Made by a program: the position numbers and the translations under genes. This document shows, piece after piece, positions 42,247 to 51,585 of a stretch of 64,000 bases of DNA (within the stretch, counting starts at the first letter, position 1; every line of letters begins with the position of its first letter). The notes beneath the pieces are model-generated. The model worked only from the letters and a program-made list of their open reading frames with translations. It ran no database searches and was not told where the DNA came from. The stretch spans positions 1 through 64,000 of IMG/VR virus record IMGVR_UViG_3300030098_006570, one strand, 5' to 3'. Origin of the DNA: a virus.

Positions 42247-43856
42247 TTTATACCTGCTAATACTTTCATTCTATCAAGTTCTTTATGTTCGGCTAGAGCT
42301 GGATTCATTTTTTCAGCTTTGGCGGCACTCACCACCTCTTGCCAGGCACGTTGGAGGTTTTCCACTTTGTTCCCCAGTCCCGGAACTTTGCCCAACTGTG
42401 CAATCATCCATGGGATCATGGGTTCACCCTCATCAGTCTTTTCGTTGATGAGTTTTTTCAATAAATCATCTGGGATAAGTTCCACGATCCCTGCGGCTCC
42501 TTGTTCGAGAACAGTCGCGGCTCGCGCATTTTTTAGGTACTTTGAGGCTGTTCGAGCTTTTCCGGCATGGCCGGCCTTGACCAACTTTCGCAGAGTTCCA
42601 AACTTCTTGGCACGGGCGGCCGCGACGGCGCCTTTGGCACCCTTACCAAGCTTACCAGCTTTCATGGCCTCCCCGACTATAGGAGTAAGAGAAACCAAAT
42701 CAAATAATGCCCACCCATACATGCCTCGACTCGTATTTAAAATAAGGCTGGCAATCGTAGCCGGCTTACTTACTGCCATGGCAGGAGGCCAAAGCCCCAC
42801 GGCACCTAAGACGTCCAGGCCGGCCTGAACTTTGTCGAGAGCAGCGTCCCATTTGCTATCTTCCTTTGCCAATATGTCCTTGGCGAGGGCTATCATTTTC
42901 TGCTGAGCTTTCTGCGCGAGGCGGGCTACCTCGTTGGGGTGTATTCCGTATTCGTCCGGACCGCGGGCGGCGGCGTTCTGATCATCGAGCAGTTCCTCGC
43001 GAGCCTCATAAGCATCTTTGGGGCTCAGCCCGAAGATGTCGGCACGCTTGTCAAGGAGCTGATTGAAGGTTTCGATGTCAATTCTTATGGTCCCCCACTT
43101 AAAGTCGTTCGGCTCAACGGAAGAGAAAAATTCCTCTAGAGTCTCGTCGTCCAAGGATAAGAAAAACTCACCAAAGTCGACTGCTTCTTCTTCAGGATCT
43201 GCTACAGTGAGGATTGAAGGGATGTCTTCCTCTTCATCTTCAAGGTCTGGAGCAGCAACTGGTTCCGTTACAATGGTGTCTGTCTGGTCTTCTTGATCCG
43301 GATCCGGGCCCCGGACTGGTTCTGCTACAATGGTGTCTGTTTGGTCTTCTTCATCTGGAGCAGCCACTGGTTCTGCTACAATGGTGTCTGTCTGGTCTTC
43401 GTCTGGTTCGGGATCAGCCACAGTGAGGATCGAGGGAATGTTATCAGCTATACTTTTAACGACCGGACTAATATCCAAGGCGCTACGATTAAACACTGCC
43501 AACAACTGTTTAAAAACTTTGGGGTTCTTTTGGGCTATGGTATCTAAAAATACTTTGAGCTTGGGAGCATTTTGGTGTGTAACCACCACATCTTCCTCAC
43601 CGGTGAAAAGGCGCTCATTTTCTTTAACAACAAAGCCTTCGTCTTCAAGAACGCCAGTAAGTTCATCTACAATAGCTTCGCGTTGTGAGGGTGTGAGCTT
43701 TGCTCCGGACATTTTAGACGCATCGTTCAGTCCCTTAATGATGGTCACTAGTTCGGATGCCGGGTATTCTTTGGTTGCCTCTTTCTTGCCGAAACCAAAG
43801 ATTTCATTAATCTCTGCCTCGATCAGACGATCCAATTCAGCCCGGGAAATTCTCAT
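42243..43856 (-). CDS. Tagged acidic-repeat protein, internal virion protein candidate
   Basis: 537 residues. The N-terminus MRISRAELDRLIEAEINEIF aligns with the M-K-I-T-K tag of the 57-58 kb proteins. A central acidic region has three EDQTDTIV(A/T)EPV repeats and two DIPSILTVADPE repeats (about residues 135-220). The C-terminal half is Ala/Lys rich and helical with a hydrophobic patch. Located between the protease and bS21, which is the head-gene zone, so packaging in the head is likely but unproven. Confidence 0.7.
   Translation of the reverse strand: MRISRAELDRLIEAEINEIFGFGKKEATKEYPASELVTIIKGLNDASKMSGAKLTPSQREAIVDELTGVLEDEGFVVKENERLFTGEEDVVVTHQNAPKLKVFLDTIAQKNPKVFKQLLAVFNRSALDISPVVKSIADNIPSILTVADPEPDEDQTDTIVAEPVAAPDEEDQTDTIVAEPVRGPDPDQEDQTDTIVTEPVAAPDLEDEEEDIPSILTVADPEEEAVDFGEFFLSLDDETLEEFFSSVEPNDFKWGTIRIDIETFNQLLDKRADIFGLSPKDAYEAREELLDDQNAAARGPDEYGIHPNEVARLAQKAQQKMIALAKDILAKEDSKWDAALDKVQAGLDVLGAVGLWPPAMAVSKPATIASLILNTSRGMYGWALFDLVSLTPIVGEAMKAGKLGKGAKGAVAAARAKKFGTLRKLVKAGHAGKARTASKYLKNARAATVLEQGAAGIVELIPDDLLKKLINEKTDEGEPMIPWMIAQLGKVPGLGNKVENLQRAWQEVVSAAKAEKMNPALAEHKELDRMKVLAGIK
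43200..43430 (-). repeat. Tandem acidic repeat in the 537-aa protein
   Basis: DNA repeats with a core ACAATGGTGTCTGT(C/T)TGGTC on the plus strand, encoding D-Q-T-D-T-I-V units. Confidence 0.8.
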
Positions 43857-43858
43857 TA

Positions 43859-44458
43859 TTAACCCTCTAAAATACTATCCATCAAGTTGATGATTTTGTT
43901 AGTCTTGGCTACATGTTCATTCATGAGCTTATTTTCAGAAAGGGCCATAAAGGCGTTGGGGGTTGACGGCTCGGATACAATGTCAAAACAGATAAGCTGA
44001 AAGTCATCCTCGACAATCGTCTTGCCCATACGCTCGGTAACCGATCCCATCCCCCGCGAGGAGATACCGATCTTCACTCCCGACTCCACCAAGGCGCGCA
44101 AGATTTGGCCAGAGGGAGTCTTGAGAACTTTGCACTTACCCATTACGGAGGCACCATCCATCCATACCTCAGTTACCATGTGGGAAACGTTGGCAAGATT
44201 GATGATGGAAGAATCAGGGTGGTCTAACTCGCCGAGAGCACGGTTATCTTCAACAATCTGCTTGTACCTTTTTACTTCGCGCTCCATGATTCCTCTAGGA
44301 TACACTCGTCCATTTCCGTTCTGGACATCTGCTTCCTGCAGCTTGCCAGTTAACATCATACCACCATTACGCACAAAGGTCTTCTCGGCTTCCGTCAGTA
44401 AATCTTGACAGACGCCGCCTTCGCATAGTTCATAGAATTCTCGTAATAGTTTAGCCAT
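43859..44458 (-). CDS. Prohead maturation protease (gp21-like)
   Basis: 199 residues. NGNGRVYPRGIMEREV, GELDHPDSS (H80) and KIGISSRGMGS (Ser 133/134) are the T4-type prohead protease motifs, with the catalytic His and Ser in place. It should cut the scaffold, capsid N-terminus and tagged internal proteins at (I/L)-x-E. Flanked by head genes. Confidence 0.9.
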   Translation of the reverse strand: MAKLLREFYELCEGGVCQDLLTEAEKTFVRNGGMMLTGKLQEADVQNGNGRVYPRGIMEREVKRYKQIVEDNRALGELDHPDSSIINLANVSHMVTEVWMDGASVMGKCKVLKTPSGQILRALVESGVKIGISSRGMGSVTERMGKTIVEDDFQLICFDIVSEPSTPNAFMALSENKLMNEHVAKTNKIINLMDSILEG

Positions 44459-44461
44459 TGT

Positions 44462-45310
44462 TTATTTCTTCTTTTTCTCTTCCAGCTGATGTGAGAAATC
44501 AAACACATCGGTCCAAGATCCTGTGCCTCCAGACTTTCTTTCGCGCTCTTTACGAGCGGCGGCTGCGGCCCTGACCCGGTCTTTCTGGTCGCGGTCGGCT
44601 TGGATTTCAGCATCCCTTCGCGCTTTGTCGCGCCCTTCAGGAGAATTTCGATAAGCCTCTCGTTCGGCTTCTTCTCGATCTTTACGCCGTTGCTGCTTGG
44701 CGCGCTCTTCCGCGTCTCTCTCGCGCTGCTTTTTTCGCTCGTAAGCGTCGTTCGACTTCTTAGCGCTGCGCTGCTTTGACTTAACAACAGTTCTGAGATA
44801 GTCATCCCAAGCGCGACCTAGACCCTCATATGAGGCGTCATATTTGTCGCCGTCCTCGAAAAAAGACCGGAAGTCCCAGTTGGTTGCCGATGGAGTGTCG
44901 TCAATCTTCTTCTCGTATCGGCTTTTGCCTTTCTTTCTCCAGAAAACATTCTTCTTTGCTTTCCCTCCAGCAAGACCAGTTCGCGATACCATATCGCCAA
45001 TAGCGGAGAAAACATCCTCCTCTAGCCCGTGACCGGCTTCCTCTATTTCGCCCCACTCTTGATTGCGGGTGCGGGATCTGTTCTTCCACTTATCCGCTGC
45101 GATATCATCCTTAACTTTCTGCCGGCGGCGAGCTATGTCATCTCTCTGGCGCCTATCGTAGCGGTCCTGGGCGGCTTGTCGCCTCGAAGGGTCCGGTGGC
45201 GGGATCTTTCGCCAATCTACCTCTTCAGCAACGGTTTCTTCCCCACGATTCACCGTCTCGTTCAAGAAGTACCTTGGGTCTATTCGTTTTGTATTCTTTC
45301 TGCGCGCCAT
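44462..45310 (-). CDS. Highly charged coiled-coil protein
   Basis: 282 residues, about half Arg/Lys/Glu/Asp. Long charged helices (RQRDDIARRRQKVKDDIAAD; AEERAKQQRRKDREEAEREA) end in KKKK. No enzymatic motif. Between portal-linked genes and the protease, so a head-core or scaffolding function is a guess. Confidence 0.6.
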   Translation of the reverse strand: MARRKNTKRIDPRYFLNETVNRGEETVAEEVDWRKIPPPDPSRRQAAQDRYDRRQRDDIARRRQKVKDDIAADKWKNRSRTRNQEWGEIEEAGHGLEEDVFSAIGDMVSRTGLAGGKAKKNVFWRKKGKSRYEKKIDDTPSATNWDFRSFFEDGDKYDASYEGLGRAWDDYLRTVVKSKQRSAKKSNDAYERKKQRERDAEERAKQQRRKDREEAEREAYRNSPEGRDKARRDAEIQADRDQKDRVRAAAAARKERERKSGGTGSWTDVFDFSHQLEEKKKK

Positions 45311-45420
45311 TGTTTTAATTCCTCTGATGTTTTTAAGTTTAACGTGGGGCCTTTCGACCCCACATAAAGTATGCTACCGGAGCAGCACCTGCGAACTGGT
45401 TGGATCATCCACTTTGTCAT
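45280..45420 (-). CDS. Possible micro-protein, 46 aa
   Basis: ATG overlaps the upstream stop (ATGA) behind an excellent Shine-Dalgarno GGAGGTGA. MTKWMIQPVRRCCSGSILYV, then a polar C-terminus. It overlaps the next start by 31 bases and contains a GTGGGG/CCCCAC hairpin. No homology recognised. Confidence 0.42.
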   Translation of the reverse strand: MTKWMIQPVRRCCSGSILYVGSKGPTLNLKTSEELKQWRAERIQNE

Positions 45421-45737
45421 GACTTCTCACCTCCTTTGTGGATCAATCTGATCCCGTAATCCTCGACCAACATACTTAAAAAGTATGAGGTTCCAGCACT
45501 AATGCAACCGCACATGAACGCTGTCATGGGCTGATTGCTAAAACTAAATAGTTCTGTATAGGGACTAATGCCCCACAGAAAGACACCAACCCAGAATCCC
45601 ATGCACAAATGGCAGTGGAATAAACGACCAAATCCCCACATTGACTTGCAAGGTGGGCGGATCTTATTAAAGATATGTCCGTGAATAATAATAAATGTCA
45701 TGCCGTAAGCGGCAAGCACAAAATGTAATAGTTCCAT
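45417..45737 (-). CDS. Membrane protein with CxxC motif
   Basis: 106 residues with three likely membrane spans (LLHFVLAAYGMTFIIIH; LCMGFWVGVFLWGI; MTAFMCGCISAGTSYFLSML). FHCHLCMGFWVG holds a C-x-x-C pair and His residues that could bind metal. I know similar small membrane proteins in T4-type marine phages but not their role. Confidence 0.7.
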   Translation of the reverse strand: MELLHFVLAAYGMTFIIIHGHIFNKIRPPCKSMWGFGRLFHCHLCMGFWVGVFLWGISPYTELFSFSNQPMTAFMCGCISAGTSYFLSMLVEDYGIRLIHKGGEKS

Positions 45738-45740
45738 GTT

Positions 45741-46247
45741 CTAATAACGATTGCGGAGCGGATAGTAGTAGTAACCCGGTCGCATCGCGCCCTTCTCCGC
45801 ATACTGCGGCACTTCGCCGTACTCTGTGGAGTTACGGTCAGACGGGTGTGTGTACATGTCTTCGAGTTCTTTCTCGTATTCATCGGCAATTTTATCGCTG
45901 CCGGCTTCACTTACCAAAAACTCGGTAATAACATACACAGCAGCCTGTAGTGAGTTGACTTGCTCATTGGTGTAAATTTCGGCCTCCAAAGAACGAAAGA
46001 CGTTTCCCCCCTGAATGCTGGACCGATCGATGATACCCTTATCTGCTAGCATCTCCAGCAAGCGATTCTGATGGTCGTAGACATCTTCGGTTGCCGTAGT
46101 TTTGGGAAAAATAATAACCTTCATTTTTTCCGGGACAACAGCAATATCAATCTTGCGATGATCCATAATCAGAAGAGAACCATCTAAGGCCCGTCGCGCG
46201 TTGAGCGCTACCGAGGCCTGTGGGCCTCCGATTTGAATCTTAATCAT
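45741..46247 (-). CDS. Conserved protein in the portal region
   Basis: 168 residues. MIKIQIGGPQASVALNARRA at the start, then a helical middle and a Tyr/Arg-rich end (PGYYYYPLRNRY). Start at 46247 overlaps the upstream stop by 8 bases (ATGATTAA). No recognised domain. Confidence 0.65.
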   Translation of the reverse strand: MIKIQIGGPQASVALNARRALDGSLLIMDHRKIDIAVVPEKMKVIIFPKTTATEDVYDHQNRLLEMLADKGIIDRSSIQGGNVFRSLEAEIYTNEQVNSLQAAVYVITEFLVSEAGSDKIADEYEKELEDMYTHPSDRNSTEYGEVPQYAEKGAMRPGYYYYPLRNRY

Positions 46248-47049
46248 GACCAAGTAGCTCCTTGCTGAGATCCTGAACCTTCAGGACCTTGCCTAAATCT
46301 TTCTCTTCGAACTCCCGCTTGCGGAAGCTATCTAGATACTCCACCACTCCCTCGATCTTTTCTTTGATGAGTCCTTCCTCTTGTGTTTCCAAATTCTCGG
46401 TAAGGACGGACTTGAGGCGCCCCAATTCTTCATTGAGATAAAGCTTCATCTCGAACCCCTGATCGGCAAAGCTAGTAATGTAGTGCGTCAGAAGCGTCTT
46501 CTGTTCGTGAAGAAGGTTGTCGTACTTTTGATTGAATTTCTTGATAAAAGAATGATAAGTAAGATTGTCGATGGGCTGCAATGTTTCTTGGGGAGAATCG
46601 ATCTTCTCTGCCATTCGGTCTACAAGAGCTTGCTCAAAAAGAACTCTTTTCTTCAGCGCTGTTTTGGAGCTAAAGATCCCCTTGACAGAGGCCAATGACT
46701 TAAAATTGGGCACAAAGGTTGCCCAAACTTCTGTTCCCAGCTGCTTGTTAATGACTGCAATAAGACGAGATTGCGCATCAAACAATGCACTCTCATCCAG
46801 CTTTTTGTGGGCCTCCTTGGTTTCAGTCATCAGACGGCTCGCGACCTTCTCTTGGATATTGCGAGTTTCTAGAAGGGTCCGATATAGGCGCAACTCCTCT
46901 CCCAAAACAGTATTTGGACCCAGATGCTCTTGTAAGATCTTGAGGATAAGAGCCTTTCGTTCGGCATCATTATCCACAATGGCTTTGGTAAGAGTGCGAG
47001 TGAGGGTCTCGTAAACAAATGCAATATTTCTTTTCTTATTATGCTTCAT
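46240..47049 (-). CDS. Helical protein downstream of the portal
   Basis: 269 residues, mostly alpha-helical and charged. MKHNKKRNIAFVYETLTRTL opens a pattern I have seen beside portal genes in marine T4-type phages. Function unknown; overlaps the portal end by 11 bases. Confidence 0.68.
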   Translation of the reverse strand: MKHNKKRNIAFVYETLTRTLTKAIVDNDAERKALILKILQEHLGPNTVLGEELRLYRTLLETRNIQEKVASRLMTETKEAHKKLDESALFDAQSRLIAVINKQLGTEVWATFVPNFKSLASVKGIFSSKTALKKRVLFEQALVDRMAEKIDSPQETLQPIDNLTYHSFIKKFNQKYDNLLHEQKTLLTHYITSFADQGFEMKLYLNEELGRLKSVLTENLETQEEGLIKEKIEGVVEYLDSFRKREFEEKDLGKVLKVQDLSKELLGHD

Positions 47050-49048
47050 GTGTTTCTGCCTCTTTCGTTTCTAACTGCTCCACTAATCGGCGTACCTTCC
47101 TAGTGTCTTCAATTAAAGTAGTTTCTGCACTAGTATAAATAGAAGCTTTTTGCTCTTCGAGGCCAACTAAAGATTTGAACTCTAGTTTGCCAATGCCCAA
47201 ATCTTTGACATTAGTCTTGCCCGGTGCGCGAGAGCGCGCGGTTCCAAGGCGGGGGGCTTCCGGCAAAGCTGTATTTTTAATATGACGACTGGTAGGACCT
47301 GAACGCTCCCGTCGGCGCCGGTCACCGCCGCGCCTCTGAACTGTCTTATAGGAACTCTTTTCATAGTGATGTACGTCGTCACCCTCTGTCATATCTTCAC
47401 GGCGTCCCGGTGTTGTCAAAAGAACGTCGTCTTCGCCCCCAGGCTCTCCGCCAGCTGGTTCGGCGCCTGCGTCGCCACCAAGGTCACCGCCTCCGAGGTC
47501 ACCACCCAAGTCTCCACCAAGGTCACCGCCTCCCAGATCGCCGCCCAAGTCGCCGCCCAAGTCTCCGCCGGCCAACGCCTCCTCAGCTCCCTGCTCAGTA
47601 ACAGCCTCAAGTGCCTGCTGATACTTACGATCATGAAAAGTTTCTCGCTGATTGCGGAGATACTCATCATCGGAAAGTCCCAGAATATTTTGGGCCACCC
47701 AGCGCTTGCTGAACGTACCTTCCGGAACCGCATTGGCTGTGTCAAATTTGGTGCGCAGATATTCTAGCTGCTGCAGCTCTGCAAGACGCGAAGGGTTGTT
47801 GAGAGTAAGGTCAAAACTCAATAAGTCTTCGCCCCGGAAACCTAGGGTGTATAAATGAACCACGGCGATCTTCTCTAGCTCGCTAATGAATGAGCGCTGA
47901 AGTCTCTGAATCGTGCGTGCGAACCGAATATCTTTTTGAGCCAAAGTAGTCTTGTCCTCGGTATCTCCCTCTAGGTTGGTAAGATACGACTGTGGGACCT
48001 TAATTGCTGCGAACATCTTGTCGCGCATATACTTTACATCCTCAATGTCGTCCAAAGACTTGGCGCCTGGGAGAGACGTAATATCTGAACCAACTCCTCC
48101 CCGCATTGGAATAAAGTAATCCTCTTCAAGTGATAGTGGATTGTAGCGAAGATCCACACGACCAGTTGTAGCATCCACTAACTGGTTTCTCTTCATCTCC
48201 GTTTTTACTTTTTCCATATACTGAGCGACTTCTTGCGGAGGGATATTTCCTACATCAATCTTGAAGATCCGTCGTTCGGGCGCACGAACCACACGATAAG
48301 CAATCATTGCATCTTCAAGTAAAGTAACTTGGCGCCAAATTCTGCGGGCTGGGTCAAGGACTGAGGTACCGTAGGGAGCATGACGATCATTGCCCAAAAT
48401 TCTGAAGTGTGCAATCTGCCAATTCTCGAAGGTCATACCAGCTGCGTTCCACTGATACTGAACATAGTTAGGATTCGTTGAGTCTTGCCCCTCAAGGCGC
48501 TCAACTTCATTGTTCGGAAGGCCAATTACTGATGTAACCCCCATCTGCTCGTCAACATCCAAATAGAGGAACAAGTCTCCATACTTACACATGGAGCGGG
48601 CCCAACCAAAAGCATTGAAATCCAAATTGAGAACCTCATAGAAAAGAGAATTTAGAATAGTCTTGATTTCAAGGTTCAAGCAAGAAATATTGAGCATCTT
48701 ATCATACTCATTAGATGTCGTCATTTCATCGGCATAGATATCTAACGCCGATGCGATCTCAGGCATATACTCCATCTGTTCAAAATCTACATAGCGTTCG
48801 GCGCGGTTCTGATTACGGAAGGCAGCAGAAGTAAACAGATTATAGTTCTGCGACATGTTGTTGTCGGCACGACGGAACTCTTGGCCGCTCATGGAACGGA
48901 ACCGATAACGATACTTATCTAAATCAGCGCGGCGCTCCTGGCGAGCTTGCTGGGCGCGGAAGTTAACAATAGGTCCCGATAAAAGACGAGTTAGGCGCTT
49001 GAATAGCGGCGCGGCTGGGTTGCGAGTGTTGCGAGTGTTATTGGCCAT
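47039..49048 (-). CDS. Portal protein (gp20-like)
   Basis: 669 residues. YVDFEQMEYMPEIASALDIY, ARRIWRQVTLLEDAMIAYRV, and VRAPERRIFKIDVGNIPPQE followed by YMEKVKTEMKRN are strong gp20 motifs. It forms the ring through which DNA enters the head. The C-terminal 170 residues are extra: a Gly-Gly-Asp-Leu repeat (about residues 495-530) and a basic, disordered tail. Immediately after the terminase, as usual. Confidence 0.94.
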   Translation of the reverse strand: MANNTRNTRNPAAPLFKRLTRLLSGPIVNFRAQQARQERRADLDKYRYRFRSMSGQEFRRADNNMSQNYNLFTSAAFRNQNRAERYVDFEQMEYMPEIASALDIYADEMTTSNEYDKMLNISCLNLEIKTILNSLFYEVLNLDFNAFGWARSMCKYGDLFLYLDVDEQMGVTSVIGLPNNEVERLEGQDSTNPNYVQYQWNAAGMTFENWQIAHFRILGNDRHAPYGTSVLDPARRIWRQVTLLEDAMIAYRVVRAPERRIFKIDVGNIPPQEVAQYMEKVKTEMKRNQLVDATTGRVDLRYNPLSLEEDYFIPMRGGVGSDITSLPGAKSLDDIEDVKYMRDKMFAAIKVPQSYLTNLEGDTEDKTTLAQKDIRFARTIQRLQRSFISELEKIAVVHLYTLGFRGEDLLSFDLTLNNPSRLAELQQLEYLRTKFDTANAVPEGTFSKRWVAQNILGLSDDEYLRNQRETFHDRKYQQALEAVTEQGAEEALAGGDLGGDLGGDLGGGDLGGDLGGDLGGGDLGGDAGAEPAGGEPGGEDDVLLTTPGRREDMTEGDDVHHYEKSSYKTVQRRGGDRRRRERSGPTSRHIKNTALPEAPRLGTARSRAPGKTNVKDLGIGKLEFKSLVGLEEQKASIYTSAETTLIEDTRKVRRLVEQLETKEAETHEA
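47470..47572 (-). repeat. Gly-Gly-Asp-Leu repeat region in the portal gene
   Basis: Tandem GGTGAC(C/T)T(T/C/A)GG units encode repeated G-G-D-L in low-complexity DNA. Confidence 0.85.
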
Positions 49049-49051
49049 AAT

Positions 49052-50638
49052 TTATCCTTTTAGCAAAGCGAAATATTCCTGGTTATATTTTTCTGCTTCC
49101 GTTGTTCTTTGAGTTTCTTGCGTTGATTTGTGCCCGTGCATCCCCCGAATGGTGGTGGAAAGTCCAGTATTATGTGTAGAGATTGCTGACAGAAACTGCT
49201 TGTTATACTCTACTTCTTTTTGGCTCTCAACAATCACTGTATCCCTCACCCAGCATCCGATCGCAAACGACATAACTAAGTCATCATTATAACTTCGCAT
49301 CGCCTGAGGTCTTCCGCCCTTCCAAATAAATGTTTTCATTTCAGAAAGCAACCGGTTGGAATTTATTTTAATTAGTTTATTCCTCATAAACTCTTCCATC
49401 TTGGCTACAATCAAAGGCCTTGTCTTTGATGATGTCGTAAAACCCGGCACCACATTAGTCCGCCATTGGGCTGTGACAGGATCCACATATTGGTGGTCGC
49501 CTTTACTAGAGTAGTAGAGATTAGGATACCCGTTATCTTGAAGCTTTTTAAGTACAGCAAAGCCTATATTGTTATTTTCAATGACCAACATGGGGTTGCC
49601 GTATTCCGCACCAACATTCCTGAGAATATCAGCAAAGTCATCAGGGGTAGGCTTTCCGACGTATTCTGCCACTACTTCCATTGTTTCTAGCTCAAAGATA
49701 TGAAAAGCACTATTATCCTTACCATCGCCGCGGGCGACGTCAGCAACAATCAGATGGGGCTTTTCAGGATTATGCCGTTTCCAAATCCAGTAGTTACGAT
49801 CGAAGCCCGTGCGATATTCGGGCGTGGTAATGCGCTCTAGGTACCACTGAATGTCGTCGGGGTGGATGACTGTCTCGCCAGAAACGTTGAAGTTGCATTC
49901 AAGCTCCTGGGCGATCTGGCGCTTGGACATGTTTTTGGTTTCTTTTTCAAACCACTTTTTGTCTCGATCCGGATGGACGTCCCACATTAACGTCGTCATG
50001 TGGAAAGCGTTTGTTCCTGCTTCAGCCTCTACGCAGTTCTGATGGAACCAGTTACCCACACCGTTGGGTGTGGATAATGCAATGCAGCGACCACCTGTGG
50101 ACAACGTCGGATACAGAGCAGTCCAGAGGTCGTCTAACTTCTCAACGTGGGCGGCCTCATCAATCACCAACAAAGACAGGGCTTCAGAACGGCCGGCATC
50201 GCCCGAGGTGGAGGAGCCTTTAATCTGTGACCCATTCTTTAACTCGAAAGACGTGCGGTTATCAATCTCAATGTCCGAGATCCTCATCCAGTCCGGAAGA
50301 TTCTTGATGATTGCCTTGACTTTTTTAACAAGGTTGGTGGCTGTTTGCAGCTTCGTAGCCACAACTAGAATATTTTTATCGCGATGAAAAAGCATAAGCC
50401 ACGCGATATAAGCTGCCGTAATGGTAGAGATTCCCAGCTGTCGAGCTTTGAGAATTATATTGAAACGATAGTCCTCAAAATCTTTCAGCAGCTCTTGCTG
50501 ATAGTCATAGGCTTTAAAGGGAATTAGCCCTTTTTGGGGGTGAGAGATACGACAGTAATTGGTAGTAAAGTAAACCGGATCTTTGCCGGCTTTTACAATC
50601 TCCTTTAATATCTCTTGCTTAGTGAGCCCACTTCCCAT
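49052..50638 (-). CDS. terL: Terminase large subunit (gp17-like)
   Basis: 528 residues. Walker A-type ILKARQLGISTITAAY, Walker B LLVIDEAAHVE, the coupling motif ALSTPNGVGNWFH, and the RNase H-like nuclease starting LIVADVARGDGKDNSAFHIF with later acidic residues (MLVIENNNIG; SYNDDLVMS). It cuts concatemers and pumps DNA through the portal. No small terminase subunit was recognised in the window. Confidence 0.94.
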   Translation of the reverse strand: MGSGLTKQEILKEIVKAGKDPVYFTTNYCRISHPQKGLIPFKAYDYQQELLKDFEDYRFNIILKARQLGISTITAAYIAWLMLFHRDKNILVVATKLQTATNLVKKVKAIIKNLPDWMRISDIEIDNRTSFELKNGSQIKGSSTSGDAGRSEALSLLVIDEAAHVEKLDDLWTALYPTLSTGGRCIALSTPNGVGNWFHQNCVEAEAGTNAFHMTTLMWDVHPDRDKKWFEKETKNMSKRQIAQELECNFNVSGETVIHPDDIQWYLERITTPEYRTGFDRNYWIWKRHNPEKPHLIVADVARGDGKDNSAFHIFELETMEVVAEYVGKPTPDDFADILRNVGAEYGNPMLVIENNNIGFAVLKKLQDNGYPNLYYSSKGDHQYVDPVTAQWRTNVVPGFTTSSKTRPLIVAKMEEFMRNKLIKINSNRLLSEMKTFIWKGGRPQAMRSYNDDLVMSFAIGCWVRDTVIVESQKEVEYNKQFLSAISTHNTGLSTTIRGMHGHKSTQETQRTTEAEKYNQEYFALLKG

Positions 50639-50649
50639 GGCATCTCTTG

Positions 50650-51195
50650 CTAGCCTTTACGCGTATCGTTCTTGGGGCGCTTCTTGGGACCCTGAGATAG
50701 CCAATCTCGGACGGCCTTGTCGAGCCGATCCTTGCTTGAGCCCTCGTTTACATCAACTACGCCGTCTAGACCACCAATACGATAATCACAGTGGGCCTGG
50801 ACATCGGTACGATAGTTAGACATACGCTGAACAAGAATATGAGAATCCCCTTCCTTCGTGAGGGTCAGGGTGTCACCAGTGATGGCTTTATACTCTTTCT
50901 TGAGAAACTTGACAATTTCTGCAATCTGTCCCTCAATCTCGTTCTCAAAGTTAGAGTCTTTAACTTCCTTGATTCTGCAGTCTGCCTGATACGTAACTCG
51001 TAGAACGGGTCCGTGAAACTTCACGCCGAACCCATCCATAACACGTCGATCATTGATAAAGTGGCCGTCGGCCCGCTTCAAACCTGCATCACGGGCCTTC
51101 CCGTCAGCAGCTAGATCGGCGGAGTGGGCGCCGTCCCATGCCCCGTTGGCGGCAGCCTGGGCGATTCCTTGAATGATTTCTAATACTGTTGCCAT
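50650..51195 (-). CDS. Conserved protein upstream of terminase
   Basis: 181 residues. MATVLEIIQGIAQAAANGAW, then DGAHSADLAADGKARDAGLK and MDGFGVKFHGPVLRVTYQAD. I recognise the family from T4-type marine phages beside terL but no role is established. Start 51195 lies 2 bases past the upstream stop; a longer reading from 51285 lies out of frame over that gene and is rejected. Confidence 0.75.
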   Translation of the reverse strand: MATVLEIIQGIAQAAANGAWDGAHSADLAADGKARDAGLKRADGHFINDRRVMDGFGVKFHGPVLRVTYQADCRIKEVKDSNFENEIEGQIAEIVKFLKKEYKAITGDTLTLTKEGDSHILVQRMSNYRTDVQAHCDYRIGGLDGVVDVNEGSSKDRLDKAVRDWLSQGPKKRPKNDTRKG

Positions 51196-51196
51196 G

Positions 51197-51583
51197 TTAC
51201 GCTTCCTTGTTTGGTCTCCAACCGTTGATCCATCTTTCTTCTCGTCCCTCGATGTGCCGAGTAAAACATTTGTAACATGCCTCAAACTTATTCATGTACA
51301 AATCATCCCGCGGATGAAAAGAATATTTTTCACAAACAGGACAAGTCCTATTTTGGTCTCTACTAAGTAGTTTTTTATTTATGAAAAATCCGTCTTGTTC
51401 TACTTTGTCCTCGACGTCGGTCAATTTAGCAAATTTTTGACGCGCCTTGACCGACTGCGCTATGTAGTCCTTTTCTTTGACGTCGTCCCATTGGGACTGT
51501 GGGTTAAGGGTAGCCGTGTCCCCATACTTCTGAGATATGGCTTTCTCTATTTTAGCGATGTAGTTGGGATCTTTAGTGGTCAT
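51197..51583 (-). CDS. Zinc-ribbon-like protein
   Basis: 128 residues with two cysteine pairs, CPVC and CYKC, about 20 residues apart (TCPVCEKYSFHPRDDLYMNK, then FEACYKC), the layout of a zinc ribbon. The N-terminal half is helical and charged. Likely binds nucleic acid or protein; next to terminase genes. Confidence 0.7.
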   Translation of the reverse strand: MTTKDPNYIAKIEKAISQKYGDTATLNPQSQWDDVKEKDYIAQSVKARQKFAKLTDVEDKVEQDGFFINKKLLSRDQNRTCPVCEKYSFHPRDDLYMNKFEACYKCFTRHIEGREERWINGWRPNKEA

Positions 51584-51585
51584 GA

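Noticed and set aside
50650-51285. Long reading of the protein upstream of terminase (211 residues from 51285)
   Set aside because: The first 30 residues overlap the zinc-ribbon gene out of frame. The ATG at 51195 has correct spacing and the conserved N-terminus.
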